A program made the translations under genes and the position numbers. A stretch of DNA of 64,000 bases from Allomyces macrogynus ATCC 38327 (taxonomy: Eukaryota; Blastocladiomycota; Blastocladiomycetes; Blastocladiales; Blastocladiaceae), in NCBI GenBank assembly GCA_000151295.1, contig GG745332.1:175671-239670 (forward strand), in the 5' to 3' direction. The notes below the pieces were generated by a model that did not search any database, was not told the origin of the DNA, and saw nothing but the letters and a program-made list of their open reading frames with translations. Position 1 is the stretch's first letter. Each line of letters begins with the position of its first letter. Positions 32,481-44,433 of this stretch are shown here, one piece after another.

Positions 32481-35400
32481 ATGGTCGGTACTGACCAGGC
32501 CGGCAACGGCCATGATCAACCAGCGGCCCCCGCGGCGGGCGGCGCTCCCGAGGCCATACCGCTGATTCCCGCGACCAAGAATGCCGCCACCGCGCAACAA
32601 TTGCCAACGCTCGACGACCTCCCGCCGCCCGCACTCGACGCGGCGTCGTGGTTCTCGAAAATGTTCTTCTTTTGGGTCTCGCCGCTCATTCGGCACGGCG
32701 GCAGTATCACCGAGCAGCACCTCAACGCACTGCAGCCCGACGACCAAGCCGCGGTGCTCGTTGGTTGGCTTGGGCGCGAATGGGAGCGCGAGCTGCAGAA
32801 GAAGAAGCCGAGCCTACCGCGCGCGATTGCGCGCGCATTTCGCAAGCAGATTTTCTGGTCCGGATTCTATGCGTTCATTGAGATCTTTACAAAGATTGGC
32901 GAGGCCGTGTTCCTGGTACGTGTCCTTGTTTTCTTTGGGTTTGGAGCTGCTGGTCGCGCGTTTCCCGTGGACTGATTTGCACGCACACGGTCTGGCATGC
33001 TCTTCCAGTCGGGAAATCGCCAATGATGTCTGCCGTCGCGCCCTGTCGTTGGCGGGACGCTATGCCGTAGAGCAAATCAAGCTAACCAAGATCCGCCATT
33101 CTAAACGTTGCCAACGGTGTAGGGCTTGCTCGTCGAGCGCTTCCAGTCGAAATCGTCCAATGCGGCCGAAACGCCGGGGCTCGGGTACCTGTGGGCGATT
33201 CTCCTCGCACTTGTGACGGCCGCGCACGGTCTTCTCCACCACCACTTTTTCTTTGTCGGGATGCGGCTTGGCGTGCAGATCCGTGTCGCGCTCACCGGGC
33301 TCATTTACCGCAAGACCATGCACCTGGCTGCGGGTGCGGGCCCCTCGGCGGGCGTGATTGTCAATCTCGTCTCCAACGACGCTGCGACCATGGAGCCCAC
33401 GGCCCTGTTTATGCACTACGTGTGGATTGCCGCGATTGAAGTCGTTGTCTGCGCGTGGCTGCTCTACGAGCGCCTCTCTTGGCCGTCATTGCTCGGTCTC
33501 ATTCTCGTGGCCTTGATGGTGCCAATGCAGCACACGTTTGCAACGCAGTTTCGCAAGCGGCGGCGCGCGACGGTCGGCTGGCGCGATTCGCGGATTCGGC
33601 TCATGGCTGACCTGCTCACGGGCATCAACGTTGTCAAATTGTACGTTCATTTCCGTCTCGTCCGCACGGTCGCTACTCTGACTGCCGACCTAAAAATTTA
33701 GCAACGCGTGGAAGGACCCATTCATCACAGAAATCGACGGCATCCGGCACCACGAAATGAAATCGCTGCTCAAGGCCGGGCTCACAGACGCCTGCAACGA
33801 AGCCAGTTTCTTTGTCTTTCCAAGCCTCATCTCGCTCATCGTCTACGGCACCTGCTACGCGGCGCGCATCCCGCTCGTCCCCGCCGACGTCTTCTCGTCG
33901 GTCATGCTCTTCAACCTGCTGCGGCAAGACCTGACCAATTTCGTGCCGCGCGCGATCAAGTCCCTGACCGAAGCGCGCGTCACGATTGACCGCATCGGGT
34001 CGTTCCTCAAGGCCAACGAAATTCCCGAGCTGACCACCGATTCTGAAAACACCGTCGACCCGACCGAATCTGCGCCTGACGTGATCGTCCACCCGTCACA
34101 GTTCGCGTGGGACCAGACTCAACCGTTCACGCTCGACCTCGCGCACACGTTCCCCGCCGGATCCTTGACCGCCGTAATCGGCCGCGTCGGCGCCGGTAAA
34201 TCGAGTCTCGCCTCGGCGCTCCTCGGAGAAATGCCGCTCGTTTCGGGCCAGGGCGTCGCGTGTGTAGACGCGCACGGCCGCGCGGCACGCATTGCCTACG
34301 CGCCGCAAACCGCATGGATCATGGCCGGGACCGTCCTCGAGAACATCACGTTTGGCGCGCCGCTCGACGCGACGCGGTTGCAGACGGTCGTCGCGCAGTG
34401 CGCGCTTGAACGGGATCTCGCGCAGTGGCCGAACGGATTGCATACGGTCGTCGGGGAACGCGGGGTCGCGTTGTCCGGCGGGCAGCGCGCGCGGGTCGGG
34501 CTGGCACGGGTGCTTTACGCGCAGGCGAAGGTGTTGGTGCTTGATGATCCGTTGTCGGCGGTCGATACGCGTGTGGCAAGGCGGATTTTCGCGGCGCTGC
34601 GCGCACTCGAGAATACGACAACGGTACTGATCACGCACCAGCTGCAGTTTGTGCGTGAGTGCGATGCCATGGTCGTCATGGAGGCGGGGAAGTTGGTGGC
34701 GGCGGGGCATTGGGACGAGCTGGTTCAGCAGCAGCGCGAGACTGGCAAGGCCTCCGATCAGGCGTTGGGCTGGATGTCGGTCTTGCTCGAGCACGAGGCG
34801 GCGGTGCATGTCGACGACGTGGACGTCGAGGACGAGCCGCCTGCCAGCAAGGGCGAAATCAGCGAGGAGCCGTCGCCAGACGCGATTGCGGTCGATGCCA
34901 AAGGTGGTCCGAGTGCGGGCCTTGCCAAGGAAACGTCGGCCGTCGGCACGATTTCGTGGTCGACGTTTGTGCGGTTCCTGATCACGCCGAACCCGTCGTG
35001 GATGCTGCTCTGCTGCGCCCTTCTCGTCGTTGGCGGTCAGGCCATCAGCACGGCGACCGACTGGACGCTTGCACGGTGGGTGAGCAAGCCCGTAAACGTG
35101 CAACTCGACGACCCCTACTACTTCCACCTGTTCCTGGCGCTCGTCATGGTCACGCTCGTCCTTGGCGTGATGCGCGCGTCGGGGGTCTACTATCTGCTTT
35201 TGCGGTCGTCCGAGTCGATTTCGCGCGTCATGCTGCGCAAGGTGCTCGATGCGCCAATGGCCTGGTTCGCCGCGAATCATTCCGGTACCGTCCTCAACCG
35301 GTTCAGTCGCGACGCGACGATTGTCGACGAGCAACTACCGAACGTGTTCTATAACGTGATGCAGTCGCTATTCGTCACCGTCGGCGTCGTTGTGATCGTG

Positions 35401-36759
35401 ATCATGGTCCTGCCGTGGGTCGCGCTGTCCTTACCGCCGCTGCTCCTGATTTTCGTGCTCCTGCGCCGCTGGTACATTGGTTCGAGCCGCCAAGTGAAGC
35501 GCATCGAGTCGGCGACGCGGTCGCCCGTCTACGCGCATCTGTCGGAATCGCTCGAAGGGCTGGCTGTGATTCGCGCCCTCCGCGCACAGGGGAATTTCAC
35601 CAAGGCGTTTATGCAGCAAATCGACACGAACACACGTGCAGTGTTTGCGCAATGTGTTCTGGGACGGTGGCTCGGTCTCCGGCTTGATCTCCTGTCGGCG
35701 CTCTTCATGGCCATCGCTGCGATCGCGGCCGTCGCCGTCGCGAATTCCGGCGGACTCCCACCGGCGCTTGCGGGATTGGCATTGTCGCAAATCCTCACGC
35801 TCACCGGCGTCCTGCAGTGGATGGTGCGACAGTCAGTCGAGACGGAAGTCATGTTCGTCTCGGTGCAGCGTATGCTCGAGTACGAAGCCATCACGGGCGA
35901 ATCCGACCACCCGGCCCGCGCCCTGCCCCCGCCCAACTGGCCGACCGCGGGGAACCTTGACATCAAGCACATGGCTCTGCAGTACCCGACCTCGCCACGG
36001 CCCGTATTGCACGACTGGAACGTGTCCCTCCGCGCCGGCGAGCGAATCGGACTGGTCGGCCGATCGGGTGCGGGCAAAACATCGTTTTTCCAGGCCCTTT
36101 TCCGCATGTACGATTACACGGGCACGATGACGCTCGACGGGATCGACACGTCGACGCTCACGGTCGAGCCACTGCGTCGCGCACTCGCCATGATTCCGCA
36201 AGAAGCGTTCTTGTTCCGCGGAACCCTGCGGTTCAACCTGGATCCGTTTGGCGAGTACCCGGACGCGGACCTCTGGCAGGCGCTCGCGCGTGTGGAGTTG
36301 AAGGGGGTCGTTGACCAGCTCGATGGGAAATTGGACGCGAAAGTGGAAGACGGCGGGTCGAATTTCTCGCTCGGGCAGCGACAACTGCTGTGCTTGGCAC
36401 GCGCGTTGCTCAAGCGCGCGAAGGTGCTCGTGCTCGACGAGGCCACGGCGAATATCGATTATAAGACGGACGTGCTAATCCAGCATGCGATCAAGGCCGA
36501 GTTCAAGGACGCGCTGATCTTGACGATTGCGCACCGGCTGCGGACCGTCTTGGACTATGACCGGTTGTTGGTCTTGGATGCGGGGCGGGTCGTCGAGTGC
36601 GGGCATGCCTGGGAATTGTTGCAGAACCGCGATGGGTTGCTGTCGCGAATGGTCGCGGATACGGGCGCCGACGCGGCGCGACAGTTGACGGAGATAGCAA
36701 GGGTTGCGTGGGAGGAGAAGCAGCGGCAGGGTCGCGCTGGTGCTGACCAGCAGCTGTAA
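32481..36759 (+). CDS. ABCC/MRP-type full ABC transporter, short form
   Basis: Three exons (32481-32915, 33123-33640, 33702-36759) encode about 1336 residues. Order: cytosolic N-terminus with LDAASWFSKMFFFWVSPLI (the L0/lasso region seen in ABCC proteins), TMD1 (about 115-440), NBD1, TMD2 (about 745-1060) and NBD2. NBD1 has Walker A GRVGAGKSS near 477, signature LSGGQRARVGLARVLY near 575 and Walker B VLVLDDPLSAVD. NBD2 has GRSGAGKTS near 1103, signature SLGQRQLLCLARALL near 1205 and VLVLDEATANID. As in many ABCC proteins NBD1 ends its Walker B in DD, so NBD2 is the site with a catalytic Glu. There is no TMD0, so it resembles MRP4/5-like exporters of organic anions or conjugates; substrate unknown. 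Introns have GTACGT donors. Confidence 0.94.
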
Positions 36760-36984
36760 TTGTGTGGGGGAGTTTATATTCGTAGTCGCACATTGAATCG
36801 CTAGACCATACTTTGCTTTCGTTCATGTCACAGGTTGCGTTTTTCTGTATGGCTTGGCATCGTTGTCGCCGATCGCGTGTCTCGTGCAAGACTTGGTCGG
36901 AAACCGACCAAACTCGTCCGCACCGGCACGCGTTCGTGGTTGGGAAAGATGCCGCGCCCGGGTGGATGATGCTCACGATCGATC

Positions 36985-38820
36985 GGAGACGGGTAGTGCC
37001 GGCTCTTTACGGGCCACGAGATGAAGCGTCATGGTCTCTTTGGTGATGGTTCAATCTTTCGCTACTCTGTAAAATAAGACACTCTATGATTCCCCATCGA
37101 CGCGACCTATGATTCCCCATCGACGCGACGCGGTGGCTGTGGCGAATAAGAGCATGGATCGGCAGTGTTGCATCGTGGCATGACTATGGCAGTGCTGTTG
37201 TTGGACAGCAGAGATATCGCGGACCTGCTGCTCGTGCTCTTTGCGGTCGAGGTGGAGAGGACGGAGTTCGCATCAAAGTGACGAGCAGAGCGGGCATTTG
37301 AATGAATTTGCAGCAACAGCAACGATCGCACATTTTTGCACCGGTCTGATGCTGAAAGGTGCTGGCAAGTTTTGACTCAGCGCGCTCTCAAATACGGCGG
37401 AGAAGGCAAAAGCAGCGCGTCACTAGGAGGCCACGTTTTTCATTCAACAGCACTGAACTGAGCAAGAACGAGCGAACATGTTGCGATGAGGAGGAAGACG
37501 AGACGCCCGGTCGTGGCCAAGGGTGCAAGCACCCCGAATTCGGCCTCAAGCTCTGATGTGAATCAACAATCACGGCAGAGCAAGAGAACAAACAATTACG
37601 ACAACCCGGGACGCCATCATAGCGTCCACTAGCACTCCACTTCAATTCATATCCCATCGCCATCATCAGGCGACCTGCACATGGTGGTTGCGGCGGGGCA
37701 AGGGACACGCCAACGCGCGCTTTACACACGCGACACGGCACACGGCACGCTCCACTTCTTCGACGGGCTCTTCGTCTCAGCATCAGCACACTTCTTAGTC
37801 TCCTCGGCAAACGAGGACACGCCGCAGGACTTGACGATGGGTTCACGCACGTCGGACATGTTGACGCCCAAATCGGCAAGCACGAGCACGGAGAGATCCC
37901 CGGCAGCAATACGGTCCAAGATCAGCTCCTTCTCCACCGTTTCCTCCACGGGCAGCTCGAACAAGTCGCGCTCGTCGACCTCGACGGGGTCGACAGCGCA
38001 CACCTCGACTGCCTCCTCCTTCATTCACCTCGGCCAGGTCAAACTCGACTGCCTCCCCCTCCATTCACCTCGGCCAGGTCAAACTCGACGACCGGGACGG
38101 GGTCGACTGCGAGCACCTCCTCCACCGCCTCCTCCCTTTCGTCGTCAATGATGGGCATCTGAACTGGCGCGGGAATCGGGACCGAAACGGTCATGACCGC
38201 GGCAGCAGCGGCGATAGCGTCAGCACGCGCCCGACACATCTTCTGCCTATAGTAGTCCGTGTCGAGCACGTCCTGCCTGCTGAGCTGCTGCTGCGGGTTG
38301 TTTGGGTCCGTTCGAAATTGGCGATTCGGCAGGGTCCGTTTGGAATTGTCAAGGAAGCATAACAAGTTGATGTGCACGCGCGACGAGAGCTAGAATGGTT
38401 GGGAGGGCAGATTTGGTACGGCAAATTGATTTCGCATTGCACGGTCTGACAGACGAGGAGAGATGGAATCGATCAGCCTTGATGATCATGCCATCTCCAG
38501 GTCAAGGTCTGGTCACCGCCAGCCAGCGTGGGTCAGGCGGCGGGGGAATTTTTTGGGTGGAGAAGATAAATTACCTACTCAGGAGCTAGTCTCGGGATGG
38601 AGAGGACAGACGGGTGCAGTGGAAGTTGCAGGTCAACTTTCTGTGCATGAGGTGATTGGCCTGCAACTTGTCCTGTTTGGCGCTTGGTTGCACTTGCACT
38701 TGAAGTCTTGAAAAGGCTGCTCAGCATTGCTGATGTTTTGGCCCCTTTGAGGAACCAGAATATAATGTTTTGAGCCAAACATCAAGCAGCTCAGACGCGG
38801 AAAGATGGGTCGCAACCAAG
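36985..38820. repeat. Duplicated unit, copy 2 (longer)
   Basis: Counterpart of 28255-29480. It contains an extra internal segment relative to copy 1, a tandem 23-bp duplication (ctatgattccccatcgacg..., at 37085-37128) and a 39-bp tandem duplication at about 38005-38085 (cattcacctcggccaggtc... twice). The unit follows the ABC transporter gene directly, as copy 1 follows the LEA-like gene. Confidence 0.7.
37722..38377 (-). CDS. Small repeat-unit gene of unknown function
   Basis: Two adjoining minus-strand frames, 38377-38039 and 38024-37722. The first has DVLDTDYYRQKMCRARADAI, an Ala/Val-rich middle and an acidic EEAVEEVLAVDPVPVVEFDLAEV. The second restarts with an almost identical acidic motif (EEAVEVCAVDPVEVDERDLFEL) and continues ILDRIAAGDLSVLVLADLGV. 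The repeat of the motif comes from a 39-bp tandem duplication that shifts the frame; splicing at the GTGAAT that follows each copy, or loss of frame, are both possible. No family recognised. Codons are less GC-biased than in neighbouring genes. It may be a degenerating multicopy gene rather than a functional one. Confidence 0.35.
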
Positions 38821-39731
38821 GCAATTCCACCAACCCAACCAACGTAATTGCGCCAATTTCTTTGCAAGCGCGACGCTGGGCAACACTGAATTAGCGCATG
38901 CTGACATTTTCACCATGATATTGACCCGGGGAACTGATTTACTGGATCGATGGGAAGTGCGCTGATACTCTATTGTCAAATTTCCTGGTGCTGCGTCGGC
39001 TTCTGGTGCCGCCCTCACGTTCGTGGACCTGGAGTCAACGAATGCTGTTGCTACTGGCAGTGTGCTCGTGAGGAAACGTGAACCTGTGAACCTGCGTGAA
39101 TGCTTCCTGATTGTACAGATCCTGGCGTTCTTCAAAATTCGGGCAGAATTCGAGTGCGTTCTTTCGCGGGCGTGCTATTCCAGTCGTTGACCGGCGCGTT
39201 AGCGGGCTGCTCGGCGGGGAATCGTAGTCAAGGAGCCGACGCCCGACGGATAACAATGAATCCATGTCCTTTGTCTTTCTCATGGCTTGATTGTGCACTG
39301 TCAGAATCGCAAAAGCAGGTCGAAAGAGGCAGCCTTTGTCAACGAAGAACCTCCTGCGAAAATAGACCACGGGCGCAGCCTCCCACACGCGGGAGCAGGC
39401 CAAGGGTTCGGCGGCGGCAACGCTGTCGTTGGCGGATCGGTTCCGCTCGATCAAACGCGGTCAACCGCACGAGCAAGGCAAGATACCGCAACCATTTCAT
39501 TCGATATCGAACAGACAGAGGCAGGTGGACAACACAAACAGATCCATCAACAATCGCTTACAACAAAGAACAAGATCCGGCCAGCGCGCCGCGGAAAGAC
39601 CACGTCGGATCGCCGCGCCCGCCCCACTCGCAGCCAGCTGGACCACCTGCTTCGAAACGAAGAACTCGTCGACCTCGATCGCGCGGCCCTCTTCAATCCG
39701 GCGCGGATCCGGAACCTCGGTCCGCTCCGCT
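38821..39731. other. Intergenic region before the repeat protein gene
   Basis: About 900 bp with AT-rich parts; frames on both strands lack domains. Probably the 3' flank of the repeat protein gene. Confidence 0.4.
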
Positions 39732-42404
39732 TCACGGGTAGTGGGCCTCGCGCGGGCGCGTGCCCTCGATGGTGGTCGTATGCGGCGTGGGATCGGGCAG
39801 TTCGGTCGTCCAAGTCGTCAACGACGGCCTCTCGGTAGGCCATGTCCGGGGACGAGTCGGCAGCGTCGGCAGATCAGTTGGGTGCGTGGTACGCGACAGG
39901 CGCGCTGCGGTCCGCTTCGTGACGGTCGGCAGGACGGTGCCGGTGCGCGTCAAAGTCGGGCGAGTCGTCAAGGTCGGCGTCGGCCGTTCCGTCGGCGGCC
40001 CCCGCGGCGGGCGGGACGTTGTCGGAAGCTCGATGGAGCGCGTGCCCGTGATGGTCGTGCCCGGCGTCAGGCGAGCCGTGATCGTCGGCCGCTCGGTCGG
40101 CCGCTCAGTTGGACGCGCCGTGATCGTCGGCCGCTCAGTTGGACGCGCCGTGATCGTCGGCCGCTCAGTTGGACGCGCCGTGATCGTCGGCCGCTCGGTC
40201 GGCCGCTCAGTTGGACGCTCAGTGATCGTCGGCCGCTCGGTCGGCCGCTCAGTTGGACGCTCAGTGATCGTCGGCCGCTCGGTCGGCCGCTCAGTTGGAC
40301 GCTCAGTGATCGTCGGCCGCTCGGTCGGCCGTTCAGTTATCGTGGGCCGCTCGACGGTGCGCGTCAGAGCTGTGGACGGTCCAGTGGGCCGCGTGATGAG
40401 CGTAGGCCGTTCAGTGGGCCGTGTTGTCAGCGTCGGCCGGTCAGTTGGCCGCATCGTTAGCGTGGGGCGTTCGGTTGGCGGTCCACGAGGGGGGCGGGTC
40501 TCGGTCTCGGTCTCGGTCTCGGTCGGCGGCGGCACGGGCGGGCGAACCGTAATCGTGTGCTTCTCGGTCGGGCGGGCCGTCAATGTTGGTCGTTCAGTCG
40601 GGCGTGTCCCCGTGATGGTGATCCGAGGTGTGGCCGAGGGCCGTTCCGTAGGCCGAGTCGTGAGCGTCGGTCGCTCAGTGGGTCGGGTCGGCAGCACAGT
40701 TGGGCGTGTGGTGACGGACGGCCGCGTCGTGATGGGGAACGTGGGCGTGGTACGCGTGCTGGTCCGTGTGCGCCGCGTCCGAGTGGTGGTCGTGGTGGTC
40801 GAGGTGGTGGGTCGCGTCCGTTCCGTCGCGGTCGGCAGCACCGTGCCGGTGCGCGTAAATGTCGGTCGAGTCGTCAAGGTCGGCGTCGGCCGCTCCGTTG
40901 GCGGCCCCCGCGGCGGGCGCGAGGTCGGCTGCTCGGTCGTGCGCGTCGGCAATGTCGGCAATTCGGTCGGCCGCGTAGTTGGGCGCGGCAGCGAAATCGT
41001 GGGCCTTTCAGTTGGGCGCGGCAGCGTGAACGTAGGCTGTTCAGTTGGCTGCGTCACCGTGGTGCGGGTGCGCGTGCGCCGAGTCCGAGTCGTGGTCGTG
41101 GTCGTGGTCGTGGGGATCGTGGCAGTTGGTCGGGTCCGCTCCGTCGCGGTCGGCAGCACCGTACCTGTGCGCGTCAACGTCGGGCGCGTCGTCAAAGTCG
41201 GCGTCGGCCTTTCGGTCGGCGGCCCACGCGGCGGGCGTGACGTCGGCAGCTCGATCGACCGCGTGCTCGTGATAGTCGTACCCGGCGTCGGGCGAGCCGT
41301 CAGCGTCGGTCGTTCGACGGTGCGCGTCGTCCGCGTCGGCAAATCAGTTGGGCGCGTGGTCAATGTGGGCCGAGTCGTGATCGGGAACGTGGCCGTGGTG
41401 CGCGTGCGCGTGCGCCGCGTCCGAGTCTTGGTCGTGGTCTCGGTCTCGGTCTCGGTGGTTGTGGCCGTGCGTCGCGTCCTCTCCGTGGCGGTCGGCAGGA
41501 CGGTCCCGGTGCGCGTCAATGTCGGGCGAGTCGTCAGTGTCAGCGTCGGCCGTTCGGTCGGCGGCCCGCGCGGTGGCCTCGAGGTCGGCAGCTCAATCGA
41601 GCGCGTTCCCGTGATGGTCGTGCCCGGAATCGGGCGAACCGTAAACGTCGGTCGAGCCGTCGGCCGTTCCGTCGGCCGTTCAGTGATTGTGGGCCGCTCG
41701 ACAGTGCGCGTCGTCGCCGTGGGCAGTTCGGTCGGGCGCGTCGGCCGTTCCGTTGGCCGTCCAGTAATCGTCGGCCGCTCGACGGTGCGCGTCGTCGCCG
41801 TGGGCAGTTCGGTCGGGCGTGTCGGCCGTTCCGTTGGCCGTCCAGTAATCGTCGGCCTCTCGACGGTGCGCGTGGCCTTTTGAGTGGTCGTCGTGCGCGA
41901 GCGCTTGCGCGAGTACTTCGGGTAGGTGGGCAAGGGCGGCGGCGTGGGCAGCGTCGGCAGCGGCAGGGGTGGGAACGTCGGCCGTTCGGTCGGGAGCGTG
42001 GATGATGCCGCCGGGATGGTGCCCAGCCGGGCTTCGGGCGCTTCGGGCGGTGTCGGGCCGACCGCGGCACGAGGGTGGTTTCGAATTCGGGCCCCCGGGA
42101 GGTGGGTGTGCCCCGGCAGAGTGATCAGGGACTCGATCAAAGCGCGTTCGATCCGGCCCGTGATCACGCGGTGCGAGGCGCGTCCCCCGCCCCGCGCCGG
42201 GCGGCGATCGATCACGCGCATGCTTAAAGAGGGAGTCACGTACCGCGCGGATCACCCGTTCCCGGCGAGCACCAACGTGGCCGCGATCACGGCCACGGCG
42301 ACGGCTATAGCGAATGCGAGTGCGCGCGCCGCGAGGAACGGCAGCAGACCGGTCGTGGGCTGTGATCTGCCGCGGTCGCGGGTGCGATGGGGACGGCGCG
42401 GCAT
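39732..42404 (-). CDS. Thr/Pro/Arg-rich tandem-repeat protein with N-terminal membrane helix
   Basis: The ATG at 42404 (MPRRPHRTRDRGR) gives a short basic N-terminus and a hydrophobic helix, AIAVAVAVIAATLVLAG, then meets a TGA. A 33-nt intron (about 42226-42258, GTGATC...TTTAAG) would join it in phase to the next frame, which runs open to 39732. That long part is low complexity: units such as PTITERPTERPTER (42 nt) and cassettes beginning RPPRGPPTERPT and ending GTVLPTATERTR occur four or more times. Thr/Pro density suggests heavy O-glycosylation and an extracellular or wall location; a type II anchor or uncleaved signal is inferred. The repeats keep other frames open on both strands, so coding strand is supported mainly by the membrane helix. 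No family recognised. Confidence 0.5.
40077..40347. repeat. Tandem 42-bp/30-bp repeat array
   Basis: Nearly identical units built from gtgatcgtcggccgctc and gtcggccgctcagttggacgc occur about seven times, in 30- and 42-bp forms. Both lengths are multiples of three, so expansion or contraction keeps the frame. Other diverged arrays fill 40380-41880. Confidence 0.9.
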
Positions 42405-42987
42405 GGCGGTAGGGGATGCCAGCGGTTCGGCGAGTTCGGTGAGCGACGTGGCACGACGCGTTCGAGAGCGCGAGCGGGGCCAGGAGCGGGAGAGGGAGTT
42501 GTGCGCGCGGAGACAGCGCTGACGCGCCCGTACTTGTAGTGATCGCGCGCGCCCAAGGAGTCGACGGCGATGCGGGCGCAGCGGACAGTGGCTGGTCGGC
42601 CAGCCGGCGGCGGACGGCGGACGGCGGGCGGCGGGCGACGCGTCTCAGGCACTGATCACTGACCGCGCACGGAATTCAGGGCGCGGGGGCGGCGGGCGCG
42701 TGCGGAGGGACAGGCCCGGTTTTGGTCTCACTCGGGCGCCGCGGCCGCGATCGTGGCAGGAGGGGCCGGCGCCGCCATGTCTTGGCGCCCGCAGAATCCG
42801 GGCGCTCGCAGATTCGGCTCACACGCGCGTCGCGGATCTGCCGGCTTGGCACCAGATCATGCACCAAGAACGGGTCGGCACGACGGGACGCACGCTCGCG
42901 CCGCGGGGCCAGCGCGCGAGCCGAGCAGTGTGAGTCGAGGCAATAAGAGGGAGAAACTAGATATACTCTCGCCAAAAACACGAAAGA
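42405..42987. other. Intergenic region before the RRF gene end
   Basis: About 580 bp: promoter of the repeat protein gene and 3' flank of the RRF gene. A simple cggacggcgggcgg-like run occurs near 42610. No gene was supported. Confidence 0.4.
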
Positions 42988-43779
42988 TCACTGGCCCAGG
43001 ACCTCCTTGGTCTTGTTCTTCGCGAGCGCGTCAATCTGCTCAATCGCTGTGTGCACCGCCTTTTCAAACTTCTGCTGCAAAGCGTGCTTGTCGTCGGAGC
43101 TGACGCCGGCGCCCTTGAACGCCTTGATGCGCGAGATTTCGTGTTGGCGGACCGTGCGCACCTTGGTTTTGGTGTCCTCGGCCACCTTGTGCACCTGCTT
43201 GGCCAGCGACTGCCGCAACTCGGCCGTCGGTTTCGGGACCGGCACCTTGAGCGAATTCTTCGTGTCGGGCATCGGGTTCAGGTTGAGCCCTGACGACCGA
43301 ATCGCCGTCTCGACGGCCTTGGTGAAGTTTTCGTCGGGCACGATGACGAGCAGCGTGTGCGCATCCTTAAGCGAGACCTGCGCGACTTGCGGTAGCGGCA
43401 CGTGCGCCTTCTTGTGTGCGACGACGACCTTGTCGAGCATGGTCGGCGAGGCCTTGCCGAGGTTGAAGTGCTCCCAAGCGGCGCGCATCTTGGCAATCTG
43501 TTGGTCGAGCTGGTCCTTCATCTTGGTCACGTCAAAGACCACGTCGAGATCGACGGCCTCGGCGCCCTCGTCGTTGGCTGCCGCGTCGTTCTTGCCGCCC
43601 TTTTTGCCGGACGCGCCCTTCTTGTTGTCGGTCTTTTTCGCGTAGCCGCGCGCGGGTGCGGCGGTCCAAGGTACTGGGCTGGCAGCGAGGGCGGCAGCGG
43701 CCAGGGCGCGAGGAACGGTGGTGGCCGCGACGGCGCGCGTCGCGTGCGGCAAGCTGCGGGCCAAGACGGTGCGGATCAT
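42988..43779 (-). CDS. RRF1: Mitochondrial ribosome recycling factor
   Basis: Single exon, 263 residues. The first 45 residues (MIRTVLARSLPHATRAVAAT..., ending ARGYAKK) form a classic mitochondrial presequence with a likely cleavage site at ARGYA. A Lys/Gly linker follows. The RRF domain starts near 85 with a three-helix-bundle pattern (KMKDQLDQQIAKMRAAWEH, GKASPTMLDKVVV) and contains PLPQVAQVSLKDAHTLLV, IRSSGLNLNPMPDTKNSLKVPVP, the RQSLAKQVHKVAEDTKTKVR helix and VRTVRQHEISRIK. The protein splits post-termination mitoribosomes with EF-G2. The bacterial-type motif order is complete. Confidence 0.94.
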   Translation of the reverse strand: MIRTVLARSLPHATRAVAATTVPRALAAAALAASPVPWTAAPARGYAKKTDNKKGASGKKGGKNDAAANDEGAEAVDLDVVFDVTKMKDQLDQQIAKMRAAWEHFNLGKASPTMLDKVVVAHKKAHVPLPQVAQVSLKDAHTLLVIVPDENFTKAVETAIRSSGLNLNPMPDTKNSLKVPVPKPTAELRQSLAKQVHKVAEDTKTKVRTVRQHEISRIKAFKGAGVSSDDKHALQQKFEKAVHTAIEQIDALAKNKTKEVLGQ

Positions 43780-44433
43780 GGTGGTTTTGGTGGTCGGATG
43801 CCTGCTGTTGTCGTGAACTTGTTCGTGGGCGCGTTGGCTCCAGACTGGACGGATGAGGGAAATGGCTCTGATTGCTCAATGTGGTCGAATAAATGGAATT
43901 ATTCTGACACAATTGCGAGAGATACAAGATGAATACACTTCCCACTTTCGCCTGTTTCGAACCTGCTGCAGGCCGCGGTTCAAGCTTCGCCACACCGCCG
44001 CGACCGCTGCGTCGACAAACACGAAACCGACCGACGCAATCTGACGCGTGCGTGCAACGTCGTGCACGACGGCCCCATCGCCACCGTCAACCGCAATCCG
44101 CTCTCCCCGACGTCGCCGCCAGCAGCTGCAGATTTAGACACGAAGACGACTGCTCGCAACTTGATTTCTGGCGACCCCGCGAGCACGAGCCAAGCTTTCC
44201 CCCGCACCGTGCCGTCAACTGTGCACTGTCGATCCTTACAAGTCGCGCAGGCGCGCTTCTGCAAGTCTGCAACCTTGACCTGCCCTCGCGCAACAAGAAG
44301 AGCTCAGCAGCTCGGTCGCGGCGTCAAGGGACCAGCGCGCGACAATCGCGGCCAAAAGAAGGACTTCCACCGTCTCCTGCAAGTCGGTGGTGGACGAGGC
44401 CCCACCAGCTCTTTCTGAAGGTGGCTCGTGTTC
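43780..44433. promoter_or_regulatory. Divergent promoter region RRF1 - RCY1
   Basis: 654 bp between head-to-head genes. The region 44050-44430 is open in two plus-strand frames, but I take it as 5' flank of the recyclin gene. No defined box recognised. Confidence 0.4.

Noticed and set aside
39760..41883. 707-codon plus-strand frame rich in Val/Gly/Arg/Ser
   Set aside because: It starts with a non-ATG codon, has no signal or domain, and is explained as the antisense of in-frame repeats. The minus strand has a membrane helix.
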